Part shown: positions 7,812 through 15,723 of the stretch, piece by piece | Layout of the letters: each line of letters opens with the position of its first letter | How positions within the stretch are numbered: the first letter of the stretch is position 1 | From: Desulfobacterales bacterium | GTDB taxonomy: Bacteria; Desulfobacterota; Desulfobacteria; Desulfobacterales; UBA5852 | Direction: 5' to 3' | Assembly (NCBI GenBank): GCA_030065275.1 | Contig: JASJCV010000004.1 | Span: forward strand, 1 to 37,164 | DNA length: 37,164 nt | Program-made: the position numbers and the translations under genes | The notes under the pieces: model-generated | Told to the model about the DNA's origin: nothing | Database searches by the model: none | What the model saw: the letters and a program-made list of their open reading frames with translations, nothing else

Positions 7812-10279
7812 GTCGGGTTCCTTCCTGTATCCATCAGAGGGACCTCCAATCGAATATCAGTGCCCTGTCCATGAGCCGACCAGACCCGTAAGCGACCTCC
7901 CACAAGGTTGGCGCGCTCTTTCATTCCGGCCAACCCGATCCCCTCGGACGCGGACGCACCATGGGGGTCGAAGCCTCGCCCATTATCCCTGACCCTTAGG
8001 ATGAGGTGCTCTCTCTCGGCATGCAGCCCCACCGAGGCCTTACTCGCCCGGGCATGGCGTACCGTGTTGGTCAGGGCCTCCTGGGCAATGCGGTACGCCG
8101 CCGTGGCCACCGCCTCGTTAATGACGGGCATGGCAGCGTGTTCGAAAGCGCAAACAATTTCCGATCGGCGCTCGATATCTGTGGTGTACCATTCCAGGGC
8201 CGCCACCAGGCCCAGATCGTCTAGAACGCCGGGACGCAGACGGATGGCCATCCCCCGGACGTCCTCGATATTTTTGTCGATCAGGCGACACATGTCGTGG
8301 GCGCGACGGGCAGCGGCAGGATCTCGATCTTCGAGCCGCTTGGCCATCCAGACCGAATCCATGCGCAGGGCCGTCAGCACCTGACCCAACTCGTCGTGCA
8401 GCTCGCGGGCAATGGCCGCCCGCTCCTTTTCCTGACCGGCCATGATGCTGGCCGACAGCCGCCGCAGCTGGTTCTGGGCCTTTTTGACCTCGGTGATGTC
8501 GGTGGATATTTCACATACCCCGCTGGCCTCGCCGTCCTCGCCGTAAAAGGGGAACTTGACCGAGAGGTAATCGTGAATGGTGCCATCGGGATGGGGCATC
8601 GGCTCTTCGAACTGGAACGAGCGTCTTTCGCGTACCACCTTGAGATCGTTTTCCCGGAACTGGCGAGCCACCGCCGGCGGAAAAAGATCGGTGTCGGTCA
8701 GCCCGCGGACTTCGTCATTCGATCGGCCCAGGATGGCCTCGAAGCGGGTGTTGATCAGGGTGTAGCGGCCGTCGCGATCCTTGATCGAAACGACGTCGGG
8801 GGTGTAGCGCAGAATGCCCGTGATTTCGCGCGTGCGCTCCTGGACCTGCTTCTCGAGCCCCCGGGTGTAGCGGCCCAGCTCCTCCTGGGCCAGCTGCAGC
8901 GCGCGCTCCGCCCGGTTGCGCGCGGTGACGTCGATCGAGACGGCCAGCGAGCGCACCGGCTTGCCGGTCTCGTCACGTTCGGCCACCGCCGAGAGCAGGA
9001 CGTCGATGACTTCCCCGTTGGCCCTGCGAAACTGGTAGGGAATGTCCTGGCAGATGCCGGTGCGGAAAAAATCCGGGATCACCGATTGCTCGGCGTAAAG
9101 GCGGGAGCTTTCGGTCAGAAAATCGGTCAGCTGGCGGCCGATCACTTCGTTGCGGCGATACCCCAGCGCCTCGAGCCAGAAGTCGCTGACGCTGACCAGA
9201 TGACCGCTGCTGTCGATGGAATGCAGCATGGCCGGGGTGTGATTGTAGAGGGAGCGGTAGCGCCGCTCGCTGTCGCCCAGCGCTTTTTGGACCTCCTTGC
9301 GTTTGACGATTTCCTGGCTGGCCTTCTGGTAAAGGAAAAAAACGGAAAACCCGATCAGGATGCTGGCCGTGAAGACCACCGGACCGGTAATGCGGATCAG
9401 CGGTTCGGACACCACCTTGGCAATGGCATCCAGACTGCGCAGATGGATAATGTCCCATCCGGGGTAGTTATCGATCCGGGTGCGGTTCATGAGATAACGC
9501 CGGCCCTTGTGATCCAGGACGTAGCGGTCGTCACGCAGTTTCAGCCCGGTCCAGCGCCAGGGGCCTTCGCCGAACTGCCGCGAGCGGGCAATGCCTGCGA
9601 TTTCCTCCCGGGATAGATCCCAGAGCAGCTGATAGCGCCATTCCGACCGGTTGGAGATGAAGATGACCCCCAGGGGGTTGGTGACCAGAATGATGTCTTC
9701 GGGGCCCAGACCGAGCTCTTCCTCGATCCGTTCGATGGGGGCCTTGACCACGACGACGCCCAGCGGAATGGTTCGGTTGGTCCCGTACACCGGGCAGCTG
9801 CTGTAAACGCCGCGAATCCCGGAAGTGGTCCCCAAGGCCAGGTATGTTGCGGGGGCATGCTGCATGGCCCTGGTGAAATAGGGACGGAAGTCGAAATTGT
9901 GACCGACGAAGCTGTCCCGGTCGTCGCGATTGCTCGAGGCGACCGTCAGGCCGCTGTGGTCCATGAGGTAGCAGACATCGGCTTCCAGATTCTGATTGAA
10001 ATGGTCCAGAACCTGGTTGGCATGGCCAAGCGGTGCCGGTCTGGGGTTTTCCAGGGCGCGCACAATTTCCGGAATGCCGGCCAAAACCCGTGCCGGTCGA
10101 GTATTTTCCGAGATCTTGGCGCTGAGATTGATGCGCAGCATCTCCACCCGGACCTCGGCCTGCTGTTCGGCCTCCAACAGGGCCGACTCCTTGAGGTTGT
10201 GGTAGTAGAGATAGCCGCCGATCGAGGTCGATAGAAAGGTCAGCAGCGATAAGACCATCAGGATAAGGCGTAGTCGCAT
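7808..10279 (-). CDS. Membrane sensor histidine kinase: DctB-like Cache, two PAS, HisKA_3/HATPase
   Basis: An 823-residue inner-membrane kinase. Membrane helix 1 (about 5-26) and helix 2 (about 296-318) bracket a periplasmic double-Cache domain with DctB-like motifs: SFVGHNFDFRPYF, ALGTTSGIRGVY and the GVIFISNRSEW strand. Two PAS domains follow (about 335-455 and 490-605). The NarX-type dimerisation domain has the phospho-acceptor H628 in ARELHDELGQ. The HATPase has N (EALTNTVRHA), DNGRGFD and the G2 loop EGIGLAGMKER. The architecture mixes a DctB sensor, usually coupled to an NtrC-type regulator, with a NarL-type output. DctB relatives sense C4-dicarboxylates, so this may sense the substrate of the adjacent TRAP importer. 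Confidence 0.9.
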   Translation of the reverse strand: MRLRLILMVLSLLTFLSTSIGGYLYYHNLKESALLEAEQQAEVRVEMLRINLSAKISENTRPARVLAGIPEIVRALENPRPAPLGHANQVLDHFNQNLEADVCYLMDHSGLTVASSNRDDRDSFVGHNFDFRPYFTRAMQHAPATYLALGTTSGIRGVYSSCPVYGTNRTIPLGVVVVKAPIERIEEELGLGPEDIILVTNPLGVIFISNRSEWRYQLLWDLSREEIAGIARSRQFGEGPWRWTGLKLRDDRYVLDHKGRRYLMNRTRIDNYPGWDIIHLRSLDAIAKVVSEPLIRITGPVVFTASILIGFSVFFLYQKASQEIVKRKEVQKALGDSERRYRSLYNHTPAMLHSIDSSGHLVSVSDFWLEALGYRRNEVIGRQLTDFLTESSRLYAEQSVIPDFFRTGICQDIPYQFRRANGEVIDVLLSAVAERDETGKPVRSLAVSIDVTARNRAERALQLAQEELGRYTRGLEKQVQERTREITGILRYTPDVVSIKDRDGRYTLINTRFEAILGRSNDEVRGLTDTDLFPPAVARQFRENDLKVVRERRSFQFEEPMPHPDGTIHDYLSVKFPFYGEDGEASGVCEISTDITEVKKAQNQLRRLSASIMAGQEKERAAIARELHDELGQVLTALRMDSVWMAKRLEDRDPAAARRAHDMCRLIDKNIEDVRGMAIRLRPGVLDDLGLVAALEWYTTDIERRSEIVCAFEHAAMPVINEAVATAAYRIAQEALTNTVRHARASKASVGLHAEREHLILRVRDNGRGFDPHGASASEGIGLAGMKERANLVGGRLRVWSAHGQGTDIRLEVPLMDTGRNPT

Positions 10280-10418
10280 TCCGATTCTCCGGACGGCGGC
10301 CGGTGGGTGAGGACCGGCGGTTGCCGCCGATGACAGGGCATGCCTGACGCGTGTTTACGGCCGCGCGGGCCGAGGGCCCTCGGGACCTTGTCCGCTTACG
10401 GTTAGATGCAATAAGGCG

Positions 10419-11525
10419 CTAGCCGATGTCAACTTCCAATTGGTTGAGGAGCAGGGCCTCGTCACCGCTGATCCGCAGACGGGCCAGGTGGTACGTCTCC
10501 TCGAGATTTAGCCGATGTCGCCGCTGCGGGCCTGTCATCACCGAAAGCCGACGCGGGTTGACCCGGAGCGCGACGCAGGCGCCTGGGGAGGGCGCGGCCC
10601 CATCCAGCGCAGCGGCGGCCATGGTGTGGAAAACATGCCCCAAGACCCGCTCCCCGAAGGCCGGATGGTGTGGCCCGGCCAGAACCTTGGTGCCGTCGGA
10701 CAGACCGGGGCCGTCCTGAAGCCCCATACGGACGACGCGGATTCCGGCCGCCGTCAGCATCAGCCACATGCGGGCCACCAGATCGACGCTGGCTACGAGT
10801 GTGGGCGGTTGGTAGCGTCCGGCCTTGAAGTCGGCGGCCAGCGGGCTGCCCGCCAGCACCAGCGTGGGGTAGATGCGCACGAAGGCCGGTTCCAGGGCGA
10901 TAACGGCCTTGGTCGTGGCGATGGCCCGCTCGCGGGTGTCCCCTGGGAGGCCCGTCATGATTTGCAGGCCGATTTCGTAACCGGCCTGCCTAAGCCGGGC
11001 AACCGCCGTGGCCGTGTCGGCGGCCCGATGGCCCCGCCGCGACCGGGCCAGCACGCGGTCGTCCATGGACTGGACGCCGAGTTCGACGGTGCGGACGGGA
11101 TCGTCCCGGAGGAATGCCAGCCGGGTGGCGGATATCGTGTCCGGCCGGGTCGAAAACCGCAGGCTGTCGACGACGCCTCGCCGGACATAGGTGCTGGCCC
11201 AGTCGAGATGGCTGCGGAGTCGCTCCGGGGACAGGCCCAGAAAATTGCCGCCGTAGAAGGCCAGCTGGGTGGGCCCGCGACCCTGGCGCCGGTAGGTCAG
11301 AAACTTTTGGGCGGCCGCCTCCAAAACGGCCGTGGCGGCCTGGCCGGCCGGGCGGTCCGCAAGGACGGGCTGGTTGCAAAAAGCGCACTGATGCGGGCAG
11401 CCGGCCTGCGGAATAAAGAGCGGTATGACGAAGGGACGTTTGGCGCGTGGCGGCGGCCCGGCGGGGTCGGCGTAGCTGACCCGTGCGCCCCGCGGCCGAA
11501 TGCGGATGTGCAGGAGGTCGATCAA
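10419..11525 (-). CDS. Elp3-like radical SAM protein
   Basis: 368-residue radical SAM enzyme of the Elp3/MiaB-like class. The [4Fe-4S] cluster motif CX3CX2C is C43-C47-C50 (CPHQCAFC). Later blocks typical of the class follow: FYGGNFLGL, STRPDTI, VELGVQSMDDRVL and the glycine-rich MTGLPGDT. It has no acetyltransferase or TRAM domain, so it is not Elp3 or MiaB itself; the reaction is unknown. It begins six bases after the rnc stop and is the last gene of the dksA-PHP-rnc block. The apparent start is a TTG at 11525 with no clear Shine-Dalgarno, so the true N-terminus is uncertain. Similar proteins sit beside rnc in related bacteria. Confidence 0.8.
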   Translation of the reverse strand: MIDLLHIRIRPRGARVSYADPAGPPPRAKRPFVIPLFIPQAGCPHQCAFCNQPVLADRPAGQAATAVLEAAAQKFLTYRRQGRGPTQLAFYGGNFLGLSPERLRSHLDWASTYVRRGVVDSLRFSTRPDTISATRLAFLRDDPVRTVELGVQSMDDRVLARSRRGHRAADTATAVARLRQAGYEIGLQIMTGLPGDTRERAIATTKAVIALEPAFVRIYPTLVLAGSPLAADFKAGRYQPPTLVASVDLVARMWLMLTAAGIRVVRMGLQDGPGLSDGTKVLAGPHHPAFGERVLGHVFHTMAAAALDGAAPSPGACVALRVNPRRLSVMTGPQRRHRLNLEETYHLARLRISGDEALLLNQLEVDIG

Positions 11526-11531
11526 GGCCGC

Positions 11532-12227
11532 TCAGGTCGTGCCGGCCAGGGCCTGGAGGGCCTGCCGGGCCGCGTCCTGCTCGGCCGCTTTCTTGCTGCG
11601 CCCGATGCCGTGCACGCGCAGTTCCTGAAGGGCGAGCTCGACCTTAAATACCTTGTCATGGTCGGGCCCCAGGGCTTCCACGACGCGATAGACGGGCATG
11701 GTCTGCAGGTGATTTTGGGCGTGCTCCTGCAGGCGGCTTTTATAATCCGCGTCCGCCACCGCGGTCCCGGCGTCCTCGAAATGGAACGACAGCTGCGAGG
11801 CGATGACCTCAAAGGCGGCCTGGTAGCCGCCATCGAGATAAACCGACGCCAGGACGGCTTCGAGGGTGTCCGCAAGTATGGAAGGCTTTTCGCGGCCGCC
11901 GGTCTGGGTCTCACCCCGGCCCAGCCTCACGAAACGCCCCAGTTCGATCGTGCGCGCCACTTCCGCCAGGCTGACCTCGCTGACCAGTTGCGCGCGGGTG
12001 CGTGAAAGGTCACCCTCGTTCATCCGGGGGTGCTGTTGCATCAGTACATGCCCCACCACCAGGTTCAGCACGGCATCGCCTAAAAACTCCAGGGTTTCGT
12101 TGTCGCGCAGATCGCTCTGCGGGCTTTCGTTCACGAAAGAGCGGTGCTGGAGGGCCTCCCGCAGGAAGTGCAGGTCCTTGAAGCGGTAACCGAGGGCTTT
12201 CTGAAGGGTATCAAGCTCGCGGGGCAT
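11532..12227 (-). CDS. rnc: Ribonuclease III
   Basis: Double-stranded-RNA endonuclease that processes rRNA precursors and structured mRNAs, acting as a homodimer with Mg2+. The 231 residues match the usual length. The nuclease signature NETLEFLGDAVL carries the metal-binding E47 and D51, and ILADTLEAVLAS holds the second acidic pair. A C-terminal double-stranded RNA-binding domain spans about 160-228 (DYKSRLQEHAQ through GRSKKAAEQDAA). ATG at 12227 is 30 bases after the PHP gene, and the downstream radical SAM gene follows after six bases, consistent with one operon. Confidence 0.97.
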   Translation of the reverse strand: MPRELDTLQKALGYRFKDLHFLREALQHRSFVNESPQSDLRDNETLEFLGDAVLNLVVGHVLMQQHPRMNEGDLSRTRAQLVSEVSLAEVARTIELGRFVRLGRGETQTGGREKPSILADTLEAVLASVYLDGGYQAAFEVIASQLSFHFEDAGTAVADADYKSRLQEHAQNHLQTMPVYRVVEALGPDHDKVFKVELALQELRVHGIGRSKKAAEQDAARQALQALAGTT

Positions 12228-12257
12228 ACGCAGGCCTCAGATGGGGATGTCGCGCTG

Positions 12258-13163
12258 TCAGGTGCGCAACCGGCTGGTATTGGGTTCGCCTGTTGGACGG
12301 GTCGTCCGGTCCAGGCGTGACGTCAGGTCGGTGAAACAATCATAGGGCACGCTGAAGCTCCCGTCGCCGATCCCCAATTCGATATCGGGCGTGATGGCGC
12401 CGTGGAAATCCGTCCCACCGGTGGCCACCAGATCCAAATGCGCGGCCCAGGCCAGATAGGTTCGGGTTTGTCTTGGGCTGTGTTCCGGATAATAGGCTTC
12501 AATGCCCATCAATCCGCAGGATTGCAGGTGTCGGACCAGGTCTTCCAGACGCCATTCGCCCTCGGGGGCGACCAGTGCGGGGTGGGCCAGGACCGGCGCG
12601 CCCCCGGCACCGCGAATCAATTGGATCGCCGTTTCGCAGCCGATGCGATATTTATCGACATAGGCGGGTCGGCCGCTGCCCAGATAACGCTCGAAGGCCT
12701 CGTCGATGGTGGCGACCATCCCGTTGCGGAGCAGCCAAGCGGCAATGTGCGGCCGGCCGACCTGGCTATCCGTCGATTGTGCTTCCAGGTCGGCCATCGA
12801 AATGTCGATGCCGAGACGGTTGAGTTTGGCGATGATGCGGGGATTGCGGTCCTGGCGGGCGTTCTGAAGCCGTGCCAGGGCGTTCTGTAGATCCGTGTTG
12901 TCGGGATCGACGCCGTAACCCAAAAGGTGCAGGCTGCCCCCGCAGGGGAATCCATCCGGAGATGCCGTACTGATCTCGACGCCGCTGAGAAAGTGAAGGT
13001 CGGGGGGGAGGCCGTTGGTCACAACTGTTTGGACACCGGCCAGGGTATCATGATCCGTGATGGCAATGGCCGCGAGCCCGCACTGGCGTGCGCGGGCGAT
13101 AATCGCGGTCGGGGTCAGCGAGCCGTCGGAAGCCGTGGAATGAATGTGAAGATCGATATTCAC
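12258..13163 (-). CDS. PHP-domain phosphoesterase (TrpH/RNase AM-like)
   Basis: Metal-dependent phosphoesterase of about 301 residues. PHP motifs are intact: DLHIHSTASDG near the N-terminus, ITDHDT, SGVEIS, RPHIA, LAHPA and GGTDFHG. The layout matches the YciV/TrpH group, which removes phosphate from 3',5'-nucleoside bisphosphates or trims short RNAs; the specificity here is inferred. The GTG at 13163 begins a few bases after the dksA stop and opens directly into the first PHP motif. A TTG at 13181 would overlap dksA by 11 bases and is the alternative start; neither has a good ribosome-binding site. It lies between dksA and rnc, in keeping with RNA metabolism. Confidence 0.85.
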   Translation of the reverse strand: MNIDLHIHSTASDGSLTPTAIIARARQCGLAAIAITDHDTLAGVQTVVTNGLPPDLHFLSGVEISTASPDGFPCGGSLHLLGYGVDPDNTDLQNALARLQNARQDRNPRIIAKLNRLGIDISMADLEAQSTDSQVGRPHIAAWLLRNGMVATIDEAFERYLGSGRPAYVDKYRIGCETAIQLIRGAGGAPVLAHPALVAPEGEWRLEDLVRHLQSCGLMGIEAYYPEHSPRQTRTYLAWAAHLDLVATGGTDFHGAITPDIELGIGDGSFSVPYDCFTDLTSRLDRTTRPTGEPNTSRLRT

Positions 13164-13170
13164 ATTGGAA

Positions 13171-13533
13171 CTACAACCCAAGCGCTTTTTCCTGGGCCTC
13201 TTCCATGGTTTTGCATTCGATGCATTGGGTCGTGACGGGACGGGCCTTCAAGCGTGCAATCGAGATGTCTTCACCACAGGCTTCGCAGATGCCGAATGTG
13301 CCGTTGTCGATGCGGTCCAGCGCCTTTTTGATTTTCTTGATCAACTTGTGCTCGCGGTCGCGGATGCGCAGCATGAAGTTGCGCTCGGCTTCGAGAGAGG
13401 CCCGATCCGTAGGGTCGGGGAAATTCTCTTTTTGCGCTGTCATGCCGGAGACCGTGCTATCCGCCGAGCTCAGGAGTTCCTCCAGGCGATCACTCAGTCG
13501 ATTTCGAAAATACTCGATGTCTTTCTTTTTCAT
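13171..13533 (-). CDS. dksA: RNA polymerase-binding transcription factor DksA
   Basis: A 120-residue DksA/TraR protein that enters the RNA polymerase secondary channel and, with ppGpp, adjusts promoter open-complex stability. The coiled-coil tip NFPDPTDRAS contains D40, D43 and A45, equivalent to the essential D71, D74 and A76 of E. coli DksA. The C-terminal zinc finger is CX2CX17CX2C (from CEACGEDIS to CIEC). It is shorter at the N-terminus than E. coli DksA (151 residues), as in many Desulfobacterota. ATG at 13533 is preceded by AAGG. It leads the minus-strand dksA-PHP-rnc-radical SAM group. Confidence 0.94.
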   Translation of the reverse strand: MKKKDIEYFRNRLSDRLEELLSSADSTVSGMTAQKENFPDPTDRASLEAERNFMLRIRDREHKLIKKIKKALDRIDNGTFGICEACGEDISIARLKARPVTTQCIECKTMEEAQEKALGL

Positions 13534-13646
13534 TAGCGTGCCTTTTGATTCCTATATTTAAGCCCCATTTTAGGAAAAAAAAGCGAATAACACAACCGAT
13601 TCGGCTTGTAAAGCCATAAACAATGGCATTTTAAAGGAAAACGACG

Positions 13647-13652
13647 ATTATA
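13647..13652 (-). promoter_or_regulatory. Possible -10 box of dksA promoter
   Basis: A perfect TATAAT on the minus strand about 115 bases upstream of the dksA start, in an AT-rich stretch. No convincing -35 hexamer is found 17 bases further upstream, so only the -10 element is proposed. The rest of 13534-13820 holds no gene; an open frame that crosses this region on the minus strand also covers the riboswitch and is not coding. Confidence 0.25.
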
Positions 13653-13823
13653 TCCGATTTTTCCAGACCGCCGCTTTTTCCGTCCGGCGTCTGAAGTCGC
13701 AAGCAAAGACCAACGCAAATGACCACTTAATCCAATAATTACATAATAAAATAAGCACGATCTTGCGCTTAACCAGCCACGGGGCCGGTGTCCGCGTGTT
13801 CGGCGGCGGGTGGGGATTGCACG

Positions 13824-13852
13824 TTGTCTTTTCACAGGGACTGTAATAAAAG
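13824..13852 (+). promoter_or_regulatory. Candidate promoter of the bzaF riboswitch transcript
   Basis: TTGTCT (13824-13829) and TAAAAG (13847-13852) are 17 bases apart, placing a start site near 13859, just before the first paired region of the cobalamin riboswitch. The hexamers are imperfect; the location is the main support. Confidence 0.35.
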
Positions 13853-13859
13853 AGGCGAC

Positions 13860-14110
13860 AGTTGCCGTGGTTGCTCGCCGCTGGTCGAGATGGGCCGGTG
13901 GCGGGCTGAAAAGGGAATACGGTGAAATTCCGTAGCGTTGGACCGGCGCTGTGAGCAAGGACCGACGCCGCATGAGCGCCCCGCCGGAAAGGGTCGGGGG
14001 CATGGCCACTGCCCGTATCAAAAGGGCGGGAAGGCGCGGCGTCAGGGATGATCTGCAAGCCAGAAGACCTGCCCGGCAGCCCGTCGAGGAAGGATGTTGT
14101 CCGCTGAATT
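13860..14110 (+). promoter_or_regulatory. Cobalamin (B12) riboswitch aptamer
   Basis: Conserved blocks occur in the canonical order: GGGAATACGGTGAAATTCC (13913-13931), GCCACTGCC (14005-14013), GGGAAGGCG (14028-14036), then the B12 box AGCCAGAAGACCTGCC (14058-14073), followed by GGATG near 14092. These match the class I/II adenosylcobalamin aptamer core. The aptamer precedes a ThiC-like gene and cobT, and is followed directly by an intrinsic terminator, so high cobamide levels are expected to stop transcription. No TPP-riboswitch elements (CUGAGA, ACCUGA) are seen, which argues that the gene serves B12 rather than thiamin synthesis. Outer boundaries are approximate. Confidence 0.92.
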
Positions 14111-14147
14111 CCGTGTGTCGCGCCCCGGCGCGGGATGCGGTTTTTTT
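14111..14147 (+). terminator. Intrinsic terminator = expression platform of the cobalamin riboswitch
   Basis: Bases 14111-14140 fold as a 13-position stem (including G-U pairs and one G-G mismatch) closed by a CCCG tetraloop. Seven T follow at 14141-14147. It lies about 40 bases after the B12 box and 73 bases before the bzaF start, the expected place for a transcription-attenuating platform. Confidence 0.82.
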
Positions 14148-14220
14148 ATGCCCGATCGCCTCCGCCCGCCGGCGCACCAAATGCTTCGATGACTGGTCAA
14201 CAACGGATGGGAGGTAAAGC

Positions 14221-15543
14221 ATGCAGACACAACTGGAATTGGCCCGCACCGGGGAGACTTCGGCGGCCATGCGCGCCGTGGCGGAGCAGGAAGGCCTGGC
14301 CGCCGAGACGGTCCGGCGCCGGGTGGCGTGCGGTGAAATCGTCATCCCGGGCAATCCGGCGCGTCCCCACCAGAAAACGGTGGGCATCGGTCGGGGGTTG
14401 CGCACCAAGGTCAACGCCTCGATCGGCACATCGTCCGATATCGTCGATATCGACCTCGAGGTGCGCAAGGCCCAGGTGGCGGAAAAGGAAGGGGCCGACA
14501 CCCTGATGGAGCTCTCCACGGGTGGCGATCTGGACCGGGTGCGCCGCGAGGTGCTGTCCCACTGCTGCCTGCCGGTGGGCAACGTCCCCCTCTACCAGGC
14601 CTTTTGCGAGGCGGCGCGTAAATACAGCAATCCCAACCGGCTGGACACGGAATTCCTGTTCGAACTGATCGAAAAACAGCTGGCGGACGGCATCGCCTTC
14701 ATGGCCATTCACTGCGGGATCAACCGCTACACCATCGACCGGCTGCGCCAACAGGGCTATCGCTACGGCGGCCTGGTCTCCAAGGGGGGCACATTCATGG
14801 TGTCCTGGATGGAAACCAACCGGCGGGAGAATCCGCTCTATGAGCATTTCGACCGGGTTTGCGCCCTCATGAAAAAATACGATGCCGTGCTTTCACTGGG
14901 CAACGGGATCCGCGCCGGCGCCATCCACGACAGCCACGACCGGGCCCAGATGGCGGAAATGGTGATCAATTGCGAACTGGCCGAACTGGGCCGCGAAATG
15001 GGCTGCCAGACCATGGTGGAGGGGCCGGGACACGTCCCCCTGGACGAGATCGCGGGCAATATCATGCTTGAAAAGCGAATGAGCGGCAACGCCCCCTACT
15101 ATGTGCTCGGTCCGCTGCCGGCCGACAGCGGGGCCGGCTACGATCATATCACCGCTGCCATCGGGGCGGCGAATGCCGCCCGTCACGGCGCGGATTTGAT
15201 CTGCTACATCACACCGGCCGAGCATCTGGCCCTGCCCAACGTGGAGGACGTTCGCGAAGGGGTGCGGGCCACGCGGCTGGCGGCCCACATCGGCGACATC
15301 GCCAAATACCCGGAGCGGCGCGAGCGCGAAAAAGCCGTGGCCATGGCGCGGCGAGACACGCGCTGGGCGGACCATTTCCAGCATCTGTTGTTTCCGGACC
15401 AAGCCCAAACAGTCCGCGCCAGCCGGGTCCCGGAAAACCGCCAGACCTGCACGATGTGCGGAGATTTCTGCGCCATGGAAAAGGGTATGGTGCTGTTTCA
15501 GCCCGATATCAGCGCGGCCAAAACGGCTCCGGCGAGAGAGTAG
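14221..15543 (+). CDS. bzaF: ThiC-like 5-hydroxybenzimidazole synthase (BzaF)
   Basis: 440-residue radical SAM enzyme of the ThiC family. ThiC turns aminoimidazole ribotide into the thiamin pyrimidine; the paralogue BzaF turns the same substrate into 5-hydroxybenzimidazole, a lower-ligand base for cobamides in anaerobes. Family blocks include NASIGTSSDIVDIDLE, GADTLMELSTGGD, SLGNGIRAGAIHDSHDRAQ, VEGPGHVPLDEI and LGPLPADSGAGYDHI. The C-terminal cluster cysteines are C410, C413 and C417 (CX2CX3C). The N-terminal extension of long bacterial ThiC is absent. The BzaF call rests on context: a cobalamin riboswitch lies upstream and cobT follows. GGAGG sits at good spacing before ATG 14221. No bza methyltransferase genes are adjacent, so the product may be unmethylated. 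Thiamin ThiC is the alternative. Confidence 0.82.
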   Translation: MQTQLELARTGETSAAMRAVAEQEGLAAETVRRRVACGEIVIPGNPARPHQKTVGIGRGLRTKVNASIGTSSDIVDIDLEVRKAQVAEKEGADTLMELSTGGDLDRVRREVLSHCCLPVGNVPLYQAFCEAARKYSNPNRLDTEFLFELIEKQLADGIAFMAIHCGINRYTIDRLRQQGYRYGGLVSKGGTFMVSWMETNRRENPLYEHFDRVCALMKKYDAVLSLGNGIRAGAIHDSHDRAQMAEMVINCELAELGREMGCQTMVEGPGHVPLDEIAGNIMLEKRMSGNAPYYVLGPLPADSGAGYDHITAAIGAANAARHGADLICYITPAEHLALPNVEDVREGVRATRLAAHIGDIAKYPERREREKAVAMARRDTRWADHFQHLLFPDQAQTVRASRVPENRQTCTMCGDFCAMEKGMVLFQPDISAAKTAPARE

Positions 15544-15618
15544 CCTTCGCCATGATTCGTGGTCGGTCATATCTTGCGGCCTCCGGGTGGCAAGATTGAT
15601 CTGATCTTATTTTAAGGT

Positions 15619-15649
15619 GTTACTTTTCTTACCGCTTGAGAAAAGTAAC
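15619..15649. other. 11-bp hairpin between bzaF and cobT
   Basis: GTTACTTTTCT (15619-15629) and AGAAAAGTAAC (15639-15649) form a perfect stem with a 9-base loop. There is no T-run after it, so it is a weak terminator at best, and it may only pause or protect the message. An 18-bp palindrome (15690-15707, AAAAATTATAATTTTT with flanking G/C) follows just before the cobT ribosome-binding site. Confidence 0.4.
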
Positions 15650-15723
15650 CAATAACTAAAGAGCGTTGGTTTCCCCACGCTGAATAAAAGAAAAATTATA
15701 ATTTTTCATCGATAGGAGTCATC

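Noticed and set aside
13860-14220. TPP riboswitch upstream of the ThiC-like gene
   Set aside because: The conserved TPP aptamer blocks are absent, while the cobalamin aptamer core and B12 box are present in order.
13533-14582. A 349-codon open frame on the minus strand over the dksA-bzaF spacer
   Set aside because: It crosses the cobalamin riboswitch, its terminator and the start of bzaF; composition is Arg/Pro/Ser-rich with no domain.
15619-15649. Intrinsic terminator for bzaF
   Set aside because: The stem is perfect but has no following T-run on either strand, so it is listed only as a hairpin.
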